A stretch of 7,998 nucleotides of DNA from an uncultured Lachnospiraceae bacterium (GTDB lineage Bacteria; Bacillota_A; Clostridia; Lachnospirales; Lachnospiraceae): assembly GCA_947178085.1 (NCBI GenBank), contig CAMWWS010000111.1, forward strand, positions 1 through 7,998. Reading direction: 5' to 3'. Position numbers and translations under genes: made by a program. Of this stretch, positions 1 through 6,388 are shown piece after piece (positions within the stretch are counted from its first letter, which is position 1; each line of letters begins with the position of its first letter). Below the pieces are notes generated by a model. That model searched no databases and was not told the origin of the DNA. It saw only the letters and a program-made list of their open reading frames with translations.

Positions 1-92
1 TTGAAATTTGATTAACAGCTTTCCTGGGAACAGCATTTCGTTCCGGCTGTGCCGTTTCTGATTGTGTTGATTCCTGCAGCAATTACACTATG

Positions 93-1064
93 TCATCTGG
101 TAAACCCCCTGTGGCCGTACACCTTACACCGATTCAGCGCCTCGTCCAAGGAACAAAACTCCTCCTCTGTCAGTTCCACTTCGGAAGCGTCCAGGTTCTC
201 AATGATACGCTCCTTATTTTTTGACCCCGGAATCGGTACCACATTCGGATACTTATGCAGCATCCATGCAAGGGATATCTGTGCGCTGGTTGCATTTTTC
301 CTGTCTGCATATTCTTTCAAAAGGTCAATGATCGGCTGGTTGCCTGCGATATTAGCCTTGGAAAGCTGCGGAACCCAGTTCCTAACATCATCGTTCCTCT
401 CGAACCTAGTTTCCGTTGTAATCTTCCCTGATAACAGCCCACTGGCAATCGGTGAAAACGGAACCACACCGATATTATTTTCCAGGCAGTAAGGAATAAC
501 CTTACTTTCTACATCACGTTCTACCATGGAATAGATATTCTGGATTGCTGTAAGCGGCGTCACCCTGTGTGCACGGTCTATCACATCCACATCTACCTGT
601 GACAATCCCCATCCCCTGATGAGGCCGTCTTCGATGAGCTGTCCCATGACTTCTGCAACCTCTTCCACGGAAACGCCGCCGCTTGTCCTGTGCAGGTAAT
701 AGAGGTCTACCATACCCGTCTGCAGGCGTTCCATGGAATCCTCCAGATGCCTGCGGACAGCGTCATAAACAGAGCCGCCCCTTCCAATCTCAGACCTGTT
801 CAGGAACAGCTTTGTTGCCAGCACAACATTTTCCCTCACATCACGCAATGCTTTCCCCACGATCCTCTCGTTATGTCCTATCCCCGCAAGGTTCGGGCTG
901 TAAATTTCCGCCGTATCAAAAAAAGTACACCCATGCTGATAAGCATTCTGAATAGCTTCAATACTGTACTTCTCTGGTGGGATTTTTCCATAGCCATGTG
1001 AAAACGCCATACATCCCATGCCAACCTCAGATACAGACAGATCCCTTAATTTTCTCTTTTTCAT
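93..1064 (-). CDS. aldo/keto reductase
   Basis: This 323-residue protein is a cytosolic NAD(P)H-dependent oxidoreductase of the aldo/keto reductase superfamily, which reduces aldehydes or ketones to alcohols. The complete catalytic tetrad is visible: Asp50 and Tyr55 in FFDTAEIY, Lys85 in LATKLF, and His125 in LYYLHR. The motif PGSKNKERIIENLDA near the C-terminus matches the cofactor 2'-phosphate/adenine-binding loop, so NADPH is the probable cofactor. The pattern of NERIVGKAL after the active-site Tyr resembles the YakC/Tas-like branch. The start at 1064 is chosen because AAAGGAG (1071-1077) lies 6 bases upstream; an in-frame ATG at 1085 has no such site. It lies 32 bases downstream of a second reductase gene on the same strand, so the two are probably cotranscribed. 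The substrate cannot be inferred. Family assignment is secure. Confidence 0.93.
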   Translation of the reverse strand: MKKRKLRDLSVSEVGMGCMAFSHGYGKIPPEKYSIEAIQNAYQHGCTFFDTAEIYSPNLAGIGHNERIVGKALRDVRENVVLATKLFLNRSEIGRGGSVYDAVRRHLEDSMERLQTGMVDLYYLHRTSGGVSVEEVAEVMGQLIEDGLIRGWGLSQVDVDVIDRAHRVTPLTAIQNIYSMVERDVESKVIPYCLENNIGVVPFSPIASGLLSGKITTETRFERNDDVRNWVPQLSKANIAGNQPIIDLLKEYADRKNATSAQISLAWMLHKYPNVVPIPGSKNKERIIENLDASEVELTEEEFCSLDEALNRCKVYGHRGFTR

Positions 1065-1096
1065 AGTGCTCTCCTTTACCTTCATTACAATTCACC

Positions 1097-2212
1097 CTAT
1101 TCCAATTCCCCTGCAACGGCCTCAAGATACTCACGGATAGGGAGATGCTGCGGGCAGCGTTTCTCACATTTTCCACATTTCAGACAGTCCGACGCCTTTC
1201 CATGGGTCTGCGTCAGATTTCCATAATATGTCCTTGCCACCATCCCCTGGGGTCCGCCAAACCGTTTCAGATTGTTATAAACTGCAAAATAATCCGGAAT
1301 CGCTATTTTCTTAGGGCAGTCATCAATGCAATAGCGGCAGGCCGTACATGGAATCGCAATAGAAGCTTTGATAATCTCCGTTGCCTGTTCCACAATTTTC
1401 TGTTCATCCTCATCCAGTGGTTTAAACTCCTTCATGTAGCTGATATTATCAGACATTTGCTCTTCATCACTCATACCGGACAAAACCATCATGACATTAT
1501 CGGGAGATGCGGCAAAACGAATTGCCCAGGAAGCCATAGAACTGTCCGGACGTTGTTCCTTATACAGCTTCTCCGCCTCTTCCGGTATATTTACAAGGCT
1601 CCCTCCCTTGATGGGTTCCATAACAATCACGGGCTTACGGTGCTTCGTCGCTACCTCATAACATTTGCGGGATTCTACAGTGGCATCCTCCCAATCCAGA
1701 TAATTAAGCTGGATCTGTACATACTCCATTTCCGGGTGTTTCGTCAGTATTTCATCCAAAAGCTCCGCTTTGTCATGGAAAGACAATCCGATATGTTTTA
1801 CCTTTCCTTCCGCTTTTTTTCGCTGTACAAACTCAAATGCACGCCAATCCTCCGCCTGCTTAAAAGACGATCCGCCCAGACCATGAAGCCAGTAGTAATC
1901 CATGTATTCCACTCCCAGTCTCTCCAGCTGGCTTTCAAAGAATCCTTCCATCTCTTCCGCACTTTTTATCATGAACAGGGACAGCTTATCGGTAATAGTA
2001 TAAGACGTTCTGGGATAACGCTTTACCACGGCTTCCCTGAAAGCCACTTCGCTGTTTCCCCGGTGGTAAGGAGCTGCTGTGTCAAAGTAAGTGAATCCGT
2101 TTTCCATAAAGGCATCTGCCATTTTTTTGACTCTTTCAATGTCTACGCTGCCATAATCATCCTTGTCAATCTGTGGGAGCCGCATCAAGCCAAAACCTAA
2201 TTTTTTCATCAT
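1097..2212 (-). CDS. aldo/keto reductase with C-terminal 2x[4Fe-4S] ferredoxin-like domain
   Basis: This 371-residue protein has an N-terminal aldo/keto reductase barrel (about residues 1-270) and a C-terminal iron-sulfur domain. Catalytic residues visible are Asp44 and Tyr49 in YFDTAAPY, Lys76 in TITDKL and His110 in YYWLHGL. Two cysteine motifs follow: C289-x2-C292-x2-C295-x3-C299-Pro and C343-x2-C346-x2-C349-x3-C353-Pro, each the standard pattern for a [4Fe-4S] cluster. This architecture is the COG1453 type, common in strict anaerobes; the clusters are assumed to pass electrons to or from the barrel, but the physiological substrate is generally unknown. The start is either of two adjacent ATGs (2212 or 2209); a purine-rich AGAGGCAGG lies just upstream. 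It is the first gene of a two-gene leftward operon and is divergent from a LysR-type gene, its likely regulator. Confidence 0.93.
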   Translation of the reverse strand: MMKKLGFGLMRLPQIDKDDYGSVDIERVKKMADAFMENGFTYFDTAAPYHRGNSEVAFREAVVKRYPRTSYTITDKLSLFMIKSAEEMEGFFESQLERLGVEYMDYYWLHGLGGSSFKQAEDWRAFEFVQRKKAEGKVKHIGLSFHDKAELLDEILTKHPEMEYVQIQLNYLDWEDATVESRKCYEVATKHRKPVIVMEPIKGGSLVNIPEEAEKLYKEQRPDSSMASWAIRFAASPDNVMMVLSGMSDEEQMSDNISYMKEFKPLDEDEQKIVEQATEIIKASIAIPCTACRYCIDDCPKKIAIPDYFAVYNNLKRFGGPQGMVARTYYGNLTQTHGKASDCLKCGKCEKRCPQHLPIREYLEAVAGELE

Positions 2213-2256
2213 TATAAACCTGCCTCTCTTTCTTTTTCTCTGTAAAAACTATCAAA

Positions 2257-2270
2257 ATAAATATATTTAT
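2257..2270. promoter_or_regulatory. 14-bp A/T-only palindrome in divergent promoter region
   Basis: ATAAATATATTTAT is a perfect self-complementary 14-mer in the 156-bp region between the reductase operon and the first LysR gene. It is made only of A and T, so it may simply be flexible or easily melted promoter DNA; a protein-binding role is a guess. Several -10-like hexamers for the leftward operon lie around it (for example TATAAA on the minus strand), but no convincing -35 could be paired with them. Confidence 0.3.
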
Positions 2271-2275
2271 ATATG

Positions 2276-2288
2276 CTCTATAATACAG
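2276..2288. promoter_or_regulatory. imperfect dyad, candidate LysR-type operator
   Basis: CTCTATAATACAG reads as an inverted repeat (CT-TAT-n-ATA-AG, 10 of 12 flanking positions paired about base 2282). It lies between the divergent reductase operon and LysR gene, about 64 bases from the reductase start. LysR-type proteins usually bind short interrupted dyads in such a place. The same bases contain TATAAT, so it could instead be part of a promoter core. Assignment to the neighbouring LysR protein is inference from position only. Confidence 0.35.
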
Positions 2289-2304
2289 TTTACCACCGGT
2301 CTGC

Positions 2305-2333
2305 TTGATTCAGAAGTATAGATATGTTATCAT
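2305..2333 (+). promoter_or_regulatory. candidate sigma-A promoter for first LysR gene
   Basis: TTGATT (2305-2310) and TATCAT (2328-2333) are separated by exactly 17 bases and resemble the -35 and -10 elements TTGACA and TATAAT. Transcription would begin near 2340, giving a leader of about 29 bases before the ATG at 2369. An alternative is the extended -10 TGGTATAAA at 2333-2341. Neither has been tested. Confidence 0.4.
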
Positions 2334-2368
2334 GGTATAAAGTTAAAACTTATCGCAAGGAGACTGCC

Positions 2369-3298
2369 ATGTATAATCACCAGCTTGATACATTCATCAG
2401 AGTAGCAGATTCAGGAAGCTTTGGTAAAGCTGCCGAAGCTATGTATATTTCATCCCCCGCCATTATCCAGCAGATCAATCTGCTGGAGGAAAGATGCGGT
2501 TTCAAGCTGTTTGTCCGCTCCAACCATGGAGTAAAACTGACGCCTGCGGGAAAATCCCTTTATGAAGACGCAAAGACACTTATCCGATTATCAGAGGATA
2601 CACTGAATAAGGCAAGGCTTCTTGCAGAATCTTCTGAATATACCGTGCGTATCGGAACTTCCTTACTGTATAAATGCAGACTTATCCCCGAAATATGGGC
2701 CCGTATCAGCGAGCAGATTCCCGAATTGAAAATAGAGATTCTCCCCATGGTCGAATACCAAAACAGAGGCAATTCGTTTTCGATGCTTGGGGTTCAGTAT
2801 GATATGTGGGAAGGGATTTATGGGACAGGCAGTTGGAATGGTATCTGCCAGTTTTTAGAGCTTGCCCGCACCCCTGTCTACTGTGCGGTTGCAAAAAACC
2901 ATCGGTTTGCAAAAGCCAAAAAGCTGACCATGCAGGATCTGAACGGGGAATACCTTGTCATGCCAATCGAAGGTGTATCAGAGGAACTTGATGCTTTCCG
3001 CAATGAAATAAGACAAAAATATCCTACCGTCCAGATCATTAATTCTGCTTATTATGGGGTTGATACTTTTACCATGTGTGAAGTCAATCCGTATATTTTA
3101 ATTACCCAGCCGGTGTACTCAGATATCCATACAAACCTTGTGACTATTCCTTTGGAAACAGAATACACATTGCCATACGGGCTGATATATGCCAACGAAC
3201 CTACTGCCGCAACACAAAAATTTATTAAAGCAAGCCGTGAACTTATAAAAACCCGGAAAATCAGAGAAGTGGAGGAGATTTGGTATGAAAACAGATAA
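2369..3298 (+). CDS. LysR-type transcriptional regulator (first)
   Basis: This 309-residue protein is a LysR-type transcription factor. Residues 1-60 form the winged helix-turn-helix, with the typical pattern TFIRVADSGSFGKAAEAMYI followed by a recognition helix beginning SSPAIIQQINLLE and the wing KLTPAG. A linker helix follows (about 62-88), then a two-lobed effector-binding domain (about 90-295). The start at 2369 is supported by AAGGAG (2357-2362) 6 bases upstream; the frame is open further 5' without a binding site. Its last 14 bases overlap the MATE exporter gene, so the two are translationally coupled, and it is divergent from the reductase operon. By the usual LysR pattern it probably controls the divergent operon and its own transcript in response to a small molecule. 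The ligand is unknown. Confidence 0.93.
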   Translation: MYNHQLDTFIRVADSGSFGKAAEAMYISSPAIIQQINLLEERCGFKLFVRSNHGVKLTPAGKSLYEDAKTLIRLSEDTLNKARLLAESSEYTVRIGTSLLYKCRLIPEIWARISEQIPELKIEILPMVEYQNRGNSFSMLGVQYDMWEGIYGTGSWNGICQFLELARTPVYCAVAKNHRFAKAKKLTMQDLNGEYLVMPIEGVSEELDAFRNEIRQKYPTVQIINSAYYGVDTFTMCEVNPYILITQPVYSDIHTNLVTIPLETEYTLPYGLIYANEPTAATQKFIKASRELIKTRKIREVEEIWYENR

Positions 3299-4670
3299 TA
3301 CTGAATTGTTTACTAAGACGCCCGTTCCAAGAGCCGTTCTTGCGTTAGTCATACCTACTGTAATCAGTCAGCTCATCACCGTTGTCTACAACATGGCTGA
3401 TACCTTTTTCATCGGACAATTGGGAGACTCCAATCAGGTAGCTGCAGCATCTCTTGCTCTTCCACTGTTTTTGCTGACTACCGGAATGGCAAACCTCTTT
3501 GGAATCGGCGGGGCGAGCCTGATTTCCCGCTGCCTTGGAAGCGGCGATGAGGAAAAAGCACGTAAAACCTCTGCTTTCTGCATCTGGTCGGCAGGTCTTG
3601 CCGCATTTGTATACGGTATTATCATGATGTTGTTTAAGCCTTATATCCTTCCCGCTGTAGGTACAGACCGGAACACTTTCAGTTTCTGCTATCAGTATTT
3701 ATTCTGGACAATTACCATCGGGGCTGTTCCTACGGTGCTAAATGCAGCCCTGTCCCATCTCGTCCGTGCTGAAGGATATTCCGCACAGGCAAGCTTCGGA
3801 GTTGCCATGGGCGGCGTATTGAACATTATTCTGGACCCGGTCTTTATTTTTGGATTCCAAATGGAAATTGAAGGTGCGGCTGTAGCAACCATGCTCTCCA
3901 ATATGATTGCCATGCTTTATTTCATAGCGCTTATTATGAAAAAAAGGAAAATACTCCATATCACTTTTGACCCTCGCTGTTACACCCTAGGCAGCCGTAT
4001 CCCGGCAGAGGTACTGCTGGTTGGGCTTCCAAGCTGTGCAATGAATCTGATGGGCGTATTTTCCAACATCATGATGAACCGGCTGATGGTCTCTTATTGT
4101 AACGAGGCAGTAGCAGGCATCGGTATCGCCAAAAAGATAGATATGCTTGCCTTTGCTCTGGCTAACGGACTCTCTCAGGGAGTCCTGCCCTTGATTGGGT
4201 ATAATTATTCTGCAAAAAATTATAAGCGGATGCGTTCCGCTATCAAGATAACGTTAATTTTGTGCCTGTCTGTGACCTTTGCGGCGGCATTACTGCTGTT
4301 TACCTGCGCAGGTCCCATTGTAAAAGCCTTTATTGACGATGCAGAAACCGTCCGGTATGGCAGCGTGTTCCAACGGATTATCTGTACCACCGGTCCCTTC
4401 ACGGCAATCACTATGGTAATCATCACGATCTTTCAGTCTGTCGGGCAAAAGCTGAAACCACTGATTCTTTCCATGATGCGCAAGGGCGGTCTGGATGTGC
4501 CTTTTATGTTTCTGATGAACGCGCTGGCAGGGGTAAACGGCATTGCCTGGGCAACGCCCATGGCTGACTGCTGTGCAATGCTGACAGGAATTATCCTGTT
4601 TATTCCATTTTGGAAAAAGCTGCGGCTTGCGGAAAATGAATTTTCCTCTGAAAGGGAGGCAAGCATGTAA
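3285..4670 (+). CDS. MATE family efflux transporter
   Basis: This 461-residue inner-membrane protein belongs to the multidrug and toxic compound extrusion family, cation- or proton-coupled antiporters that export drugs and organic cations; its length is normal for the family. Roughly 12 hydrophobic helices fall into two homologous halves (about residues 14-215 and 235-440). Family signatures include NMADTFFIGQLGD near residue 40, the HLVRAEGY segment and LDPVFIFGF around Asp184, and the matching second-half segment QSVGQKLKPLILSMMRKGG. It looks closest to the MepA-like group. The start is fixed by GGAGGAG (3271-3277) 7 bases before the ATG, inside the LysR coding region. The 14-base overlap implies coexpression with that regulator. 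The substrate is not predictable; context suggests products or stresses linked to the divergent reductases. Confidence 0.93.
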   Translation: MKTDNTELFTKTPVPRAVLALVIPTVISQLITVVYNMADTFFIGQLGDSNQVAAASLALPLFLLTTGMANLFGIGGASLISRCLGSGDEEKARKTSAFCIWSAGLAAFVYGIIMMLFKPYILPAVGTDRNTFSFCYQYLFWTITIGAVPTVLNAALSHLVRAEGYSAQASFGVAMGGVLNIILDPVFIFGFQMEIEGAAVATMLSNMIAMLYFIALIMKKRKILHITFDPRCYTLGSRIPAEVLLVGLPSCAMNLMGVFSNIMMNRLMVSYCNEAVAGIGIAKKIDMLAFALANGLSQGVLPLIGYNYSAKNYKRMRSAIKITLILCLSVTFAAALLLFTCAGPIVKAFIDDAETVRYGSVFQRIICTTGPFTAITMVIITIFQSVGQKLKPLILSMMRKGGLDVPFMFLMNALAGVNGIAWATPMADCCAMLTGIILFIPFWKKLRLAENEFSSEREASM

Positions 4671-4710
4671 TCTAATTAAAGAACGGTATTGTTGACTGAA
4701 TAAATAGATT

Positions 4711-5160
4711 TTATATATTTTCATTAATTATCTTATAAATTTTTGCTTTTTCCTCATGCGGTATCAGGCTATTCACATCTATTAATATAATCAACCGATT
4801 TTGACTTGCCGTCACAATGTTCTTTAGATAATTATCTTTTCTGTCTAATAGTTGCGGCACTGATAACACTTCCGCTTTCTCCGTGTCTACAACCGAATTT
4901 ACCCTGTCAGCTTCAATTCCCAGTCTCATTCCTTCCACATTCACTATTATAAAGTATCTCAGTTTCTCCTCACTATATCCAAAACGCAATGCCAGACTAT
5001 ATATGGGAACAATACAATCGCGTATTGTCACGATACCTTTGATATATTCCGACGCAGCCGGTACTTCCACAATTTCATTACTTCTCCCCTCTATAAGCTC
5101 CAAATCTTTCAGCGGTATTCCGAAATCAATTCCGCCCAAAGTAAATGTCAACAACTGCAT
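4711..5160 (-). CDS. stand-alone CheW-domain protein
   Basis: This 149-residue soluble protein is essentially one CheW-like domain, the adaptor fold that links chemoreceptors to the CheA kinase. Visible signatures are the first strand QLLTFTLGGIDFGIPLKDL, the central GIVTIRDCIVPIYSL with FGY following (CheW consensus has an Arg-Gly pair; here Arg47 is followed by Asp48), a second subdomain YFIIVNVEGMRLGIEADRV, and a C-terminal strand RLIILIDVNSLI. The start at 5160 is chosen because AGGAGG (5169-5174) sits 8 bases upstream; a GTG at 5169 falls inside that site. No CheA, receptor or CheY gene is in the window. Its 5' end overlaps the MFS C-terminal piece by 35 bases, so it is probably expressed from the MFS transcript. 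Its 3' end converges on the MATE gene. The partner is unknown. Confidence 0.88.
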   Translation of the reverse strand: MQLLTFTLGGIDFGIPLKDLELIEGRSNEIVEVPAASEYIKGIVTIRDCIVPIYSLALRFGYSEEKLRYFIIVNVEGMRLGIEADRVNSVVDTEKAEVLSVPQLLDRKDNYLKNIVTASQNRLIILIDVNSLIPHEEKAKIYKIINENI

Positions 5161-5419
5161 AGATAACACCTCCTATCAGATATGATGCCGCTGTTACAGC
5201 AAAGCCCATTGACAATCCGATGCTTTCCTGAAACATTCCCATCACAAAAGAACCGATTCCAATCCCGATATCATAGGAAAGCAGATATGTGGCATTTGCC
5301 GTTCCACGCTTCGGAGCAGGAGTTGTACCCGTAACAAAAGCCTGAAACAACGGCTGTAAAATACCATATCCCAACCCTAACAGCAAACCTGCAAGAAGTA
5401 AATGAAAAGATGTTTTCAT
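5126..5419 (-). CDS. MFS transporter, C-terminal part (helices 10-12)
   Basis: This 97-residue frame begins MKTSFHLLLAGLLLGLGYG and contains three hydrophobic segments (about residues 6-28, 42-62 and 68-90). GILQPLFQAFVTGTTPAPKRGTAN matches the helix 10-11 region of MFS drug-export-like proteins in which a small residue-rich helix is followed by a short loop with PxxxRG. Its ATG overlaps the stop of the N-terminal piece (ATGA), so termination-reinitiation is possible; the only upstream Shine-Dalgarno-like sequence is a weak GGGAAG 9 bases away. Its final 35 bases overlap the CheW gene. Confidence 0.5.
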   Translation of the reverse strand: MKTSFHLLLAGLLLGLGYGILQPLFQAFVTGTTPAPKRGTANATYLLSYDIGIGIGSFVMGMFQESIGLSMGFAVTAASYLIGGVIYAVVDIYFGRN

Positions 5420-6270
5420 AAAAAATAGCTTCCCATTGTTACCAGTAATACAATAAGGCTGATTACCACCAGAACTTTGTGTTTTCCCGCATCAATCATC
5501 TTCTGGGTTGAGAACTTTGAAATCAGCATTCCTGCTACCAGAAAAATATAGAAATACGGAATTACATCAGATAATCCTTTTTCCTGCGCAAAGATAGAAG
5601 AGTAAGCAATCACTGCCCCGAAAGGTATCATTATAAACATCATATTGAACATAAACGGCAGCGCCGGTTTATAAAAAGCATCTGCAAGAACAAATTTCTT
5701 TCGCTGCACCTTCGGGTACTCAATGCGGCAGAACGATACACAGATCAGTGCAATCGCAGTCAACGCAAAGAGAATAATAAAAGAAATTTTACTGCTCATA
5801 TGATTCTGAACCTGAATCCCTATAAAGGGTCCTGCAGCCATACCAAGAGAAATTGTAAGAGCAAACCGATTCACACCCTGTCCGACTTTGTCAGGCGGTA
5901 ACACATCTCCCGCAAGGGTTGTCGTTGCAGATCCGCATACGGAATATACCACTCCCATATACATCCGTATCACTACAAGTGCGGTATAAAACGGAAACGA
6001 AATAAAACCAAGAAACGGAAGACAGAACAGAGCCAGAAACAACATATATACATGATACCTGTTGAAATTATCCAATATGTACCCTGCAAAAGGCCTGAAC
6101 AACACTGTTGTTACCGACATAGCAGTTAAAACAATTCCTATCCTCGCTCCTGTAATTCCAATCTGCTGACAATAAATCGGCAATATAGGAACCGAGGCAT
6201 AAAAAGTCGCCATCATTAATAAGTTGGTGATAAAAAGTAAAATAAATTTTTTATTCCAAATTTTCTCCAT
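5416..6270 (-). CDS. MFS transporter, N-terminal part (helices 1-9)
   Basis: This 284-residue piece starts MEKIWNKKF and holds about nine hydrophobic segments: roughly residues 8-28, 42-64, 72-91, 95-115, 136-155, 158-178, 210-230, 240-260 and 268-284. The cytoplasmic loop between helices 6 and 7 contains the basic stretch PKVQRKK, as usual in the superfamily. It stops in the middle of the C-terminal six-helix bundle, so alone it should not make a complete transporter. Its last codons are TAT TTT TTA TGA. Confidence 0.7.
   Translation of the reverse strand: MEKIWNKKFILLFITNLLMMATFYASVPILPIYCQQIGITGARIGIVLTAMSVTTVLFRPFAGYILDNFNRYHVYMLFLALFCLPFLGFISFPFYTALVVIRMYMGVVYSVCGSATTTLAGDVLPPDKVGQGVNRFALTISLGMAAGPFIGIQVQNHMSSKISFIILFALTAIALICVSFCRIEYPKVQRKKFVLADAFYKPALPFMFNMMFIMIPFGAVIAYSSIFAQEKGLSDVIPYFYIFLVAGMLISKFSTQKMIDAGKHKVLVVISLIVLLVTMGSYFL
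5419..5425 (-). other. slippery heptamer T TTT TTA at the MFS frame break
   Basis: Read on the minus strand in the frame of the N-terminal MFS piece, the codons are TAT TTT TTA TGA. The heptamer T TTT TTA therefore has the X XXY YYZ phase of a -1 frameshift site, the same heptamer known from HIV-1 gag-pol. A -1 slip bypasses the TGA and enters the frame of the C-terminal piece. The same bases are also simply a T6 run where a deletion would give the identical picture, so function is not shown. Confidence 0.4.
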
Positions 6271-6307
6271 AATCAATCTCCTTTTGGTGAATATCTCACA
6301 TTTCTTA

Positions 6308-6336
6308 AATTTATTACTTTTCCTGTGTTTTGTGAA
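6308..6336 (-). promoter_or_regulatory. candidate sigma-A promoter for the MFS-CheW transcript
   Basis: On the minus strand, TTCACA (6336-6331) and TAAATT (6313-6308) are separated by exactly 17 bases, matching TTGACA and TATAAT at five and four positions. Transcription would start near 6301, about 30 bases before the MFS ATG. The GTTAT half-site array then falls at about -46 to -72, where LysR-type activators normally bind. Confidence 0.45.
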
Positions 6337-6345
6337 TTGAAAATA

Positions 6346-6354
6346 TGTTATAAT
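6346..6354 (+). promoter_or_regulatory. extended -10 promoter for second LysR gene
   Basis: TGTTATAAT contains the consensus TATAAT (6349-6354) with an upstream TG in the extended -10 position. No good -35 lies 17 bases upstream (TGTTTT at 6326-6331), which is common for extended -10 promoters. Transcription would start near 6361, about 28 bases before the ATG. The element is overlapped by the putative LysR operator, which fits negative autoregulation. Confidence 0.55.
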
Positions 6355-6373
6355 TAATAACAATAAGTTATTG
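6347..6373. promoter_or_regulatory. phased GTTAT/ATAAC half-site array, candidate LysR operator
   Basis: Three half-sites alternate in orientation: GTTAT (6347-6351), ATAAC (6357-6361) and GTTAT (6367-6371), each 5 bp long with 5-bp gaps, so they recur every 10 bp on one helix face. The first pair forms TTAT-n5-ATAA (6348-6360), which fits the LysR T-N11-A rule; the second forms the perfect inverted repeat CAATAA-G-TTATTG (6361-6373). The array covers the -10 and start point of the second LysR gene and lies near -46 to -72 of the divergent MFS promoter. Binding by that LysR protein is inferred from position. Confidence 0.5.
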
Positions 6374-6388
6374 AATGGAGACAACAAA

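Larger units (their letters stand above)
5126..6270 (-). pseudogene. MFS transporter gene split by a one-base frameshift
   Basis: Two overlapping frames together encode one major facilitator superfamily transporter of about 382 residues, close to the normal family length. The first frame (284 residues) ends at TGA 5416-5418; the second (97 residues) continues in the -1 frame and supplies the last three helices. Restoring one T in the run at 5420-5425 would join them seamlessly. The start at 6270 has AAAGGAG (6278-6284) 7 bases upstream. The loop after helix 2, GYILDNFNR, is a degenerate form of the MFS motif A. The gene is divergent from a LysR-type gene and overlaps the CheW gene downstream. 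It may be a recent pseudogene, a phase-variable gene, a sequencing error, or a functional gene rescued by frameshifting or restart. Substrate unknown; drug or metabolite efflux is typical of similar proteins. Confidence 0.75.

Noticed and set aside
15..50. Two-part dyad (ACAGC...GCTGT enclosing GGAAC...GTTCC) downstream of the reductase operon as a terminator
   Set aside because: The arms are short, do not stack cleanly, and no T-run follows on the minus strand. The first 92 bases show no supportable gene either.
49..492. Open frame on the plus strand at the left edge
   Set aside because: It overlaps the first aldo/keto reductase in antisense, and its protein shows no family signature.
1145..2200. 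Long open frame on the plus strand, opposite the iron-sulfur aldo/keto reductase
   Set aside because: It is the antisense shadow of a clearly real gene with full catalytic and cysteine motifs; the translation has no recognisable domain and odd composition rich in Phe, His, Arg and Ile.
4671..4710. Bidirectional terminator between the converging MATE and CheW genes
   Set aside because: The gap is A/T-rich but I found no stem with a following T-run.
4290..4724. Antisense frame of 144 codons opposite the end of the MATE gene
   Set aside because: It has no ribosome binding site that I can see and no domain; the MATE gene explains the coding signal.
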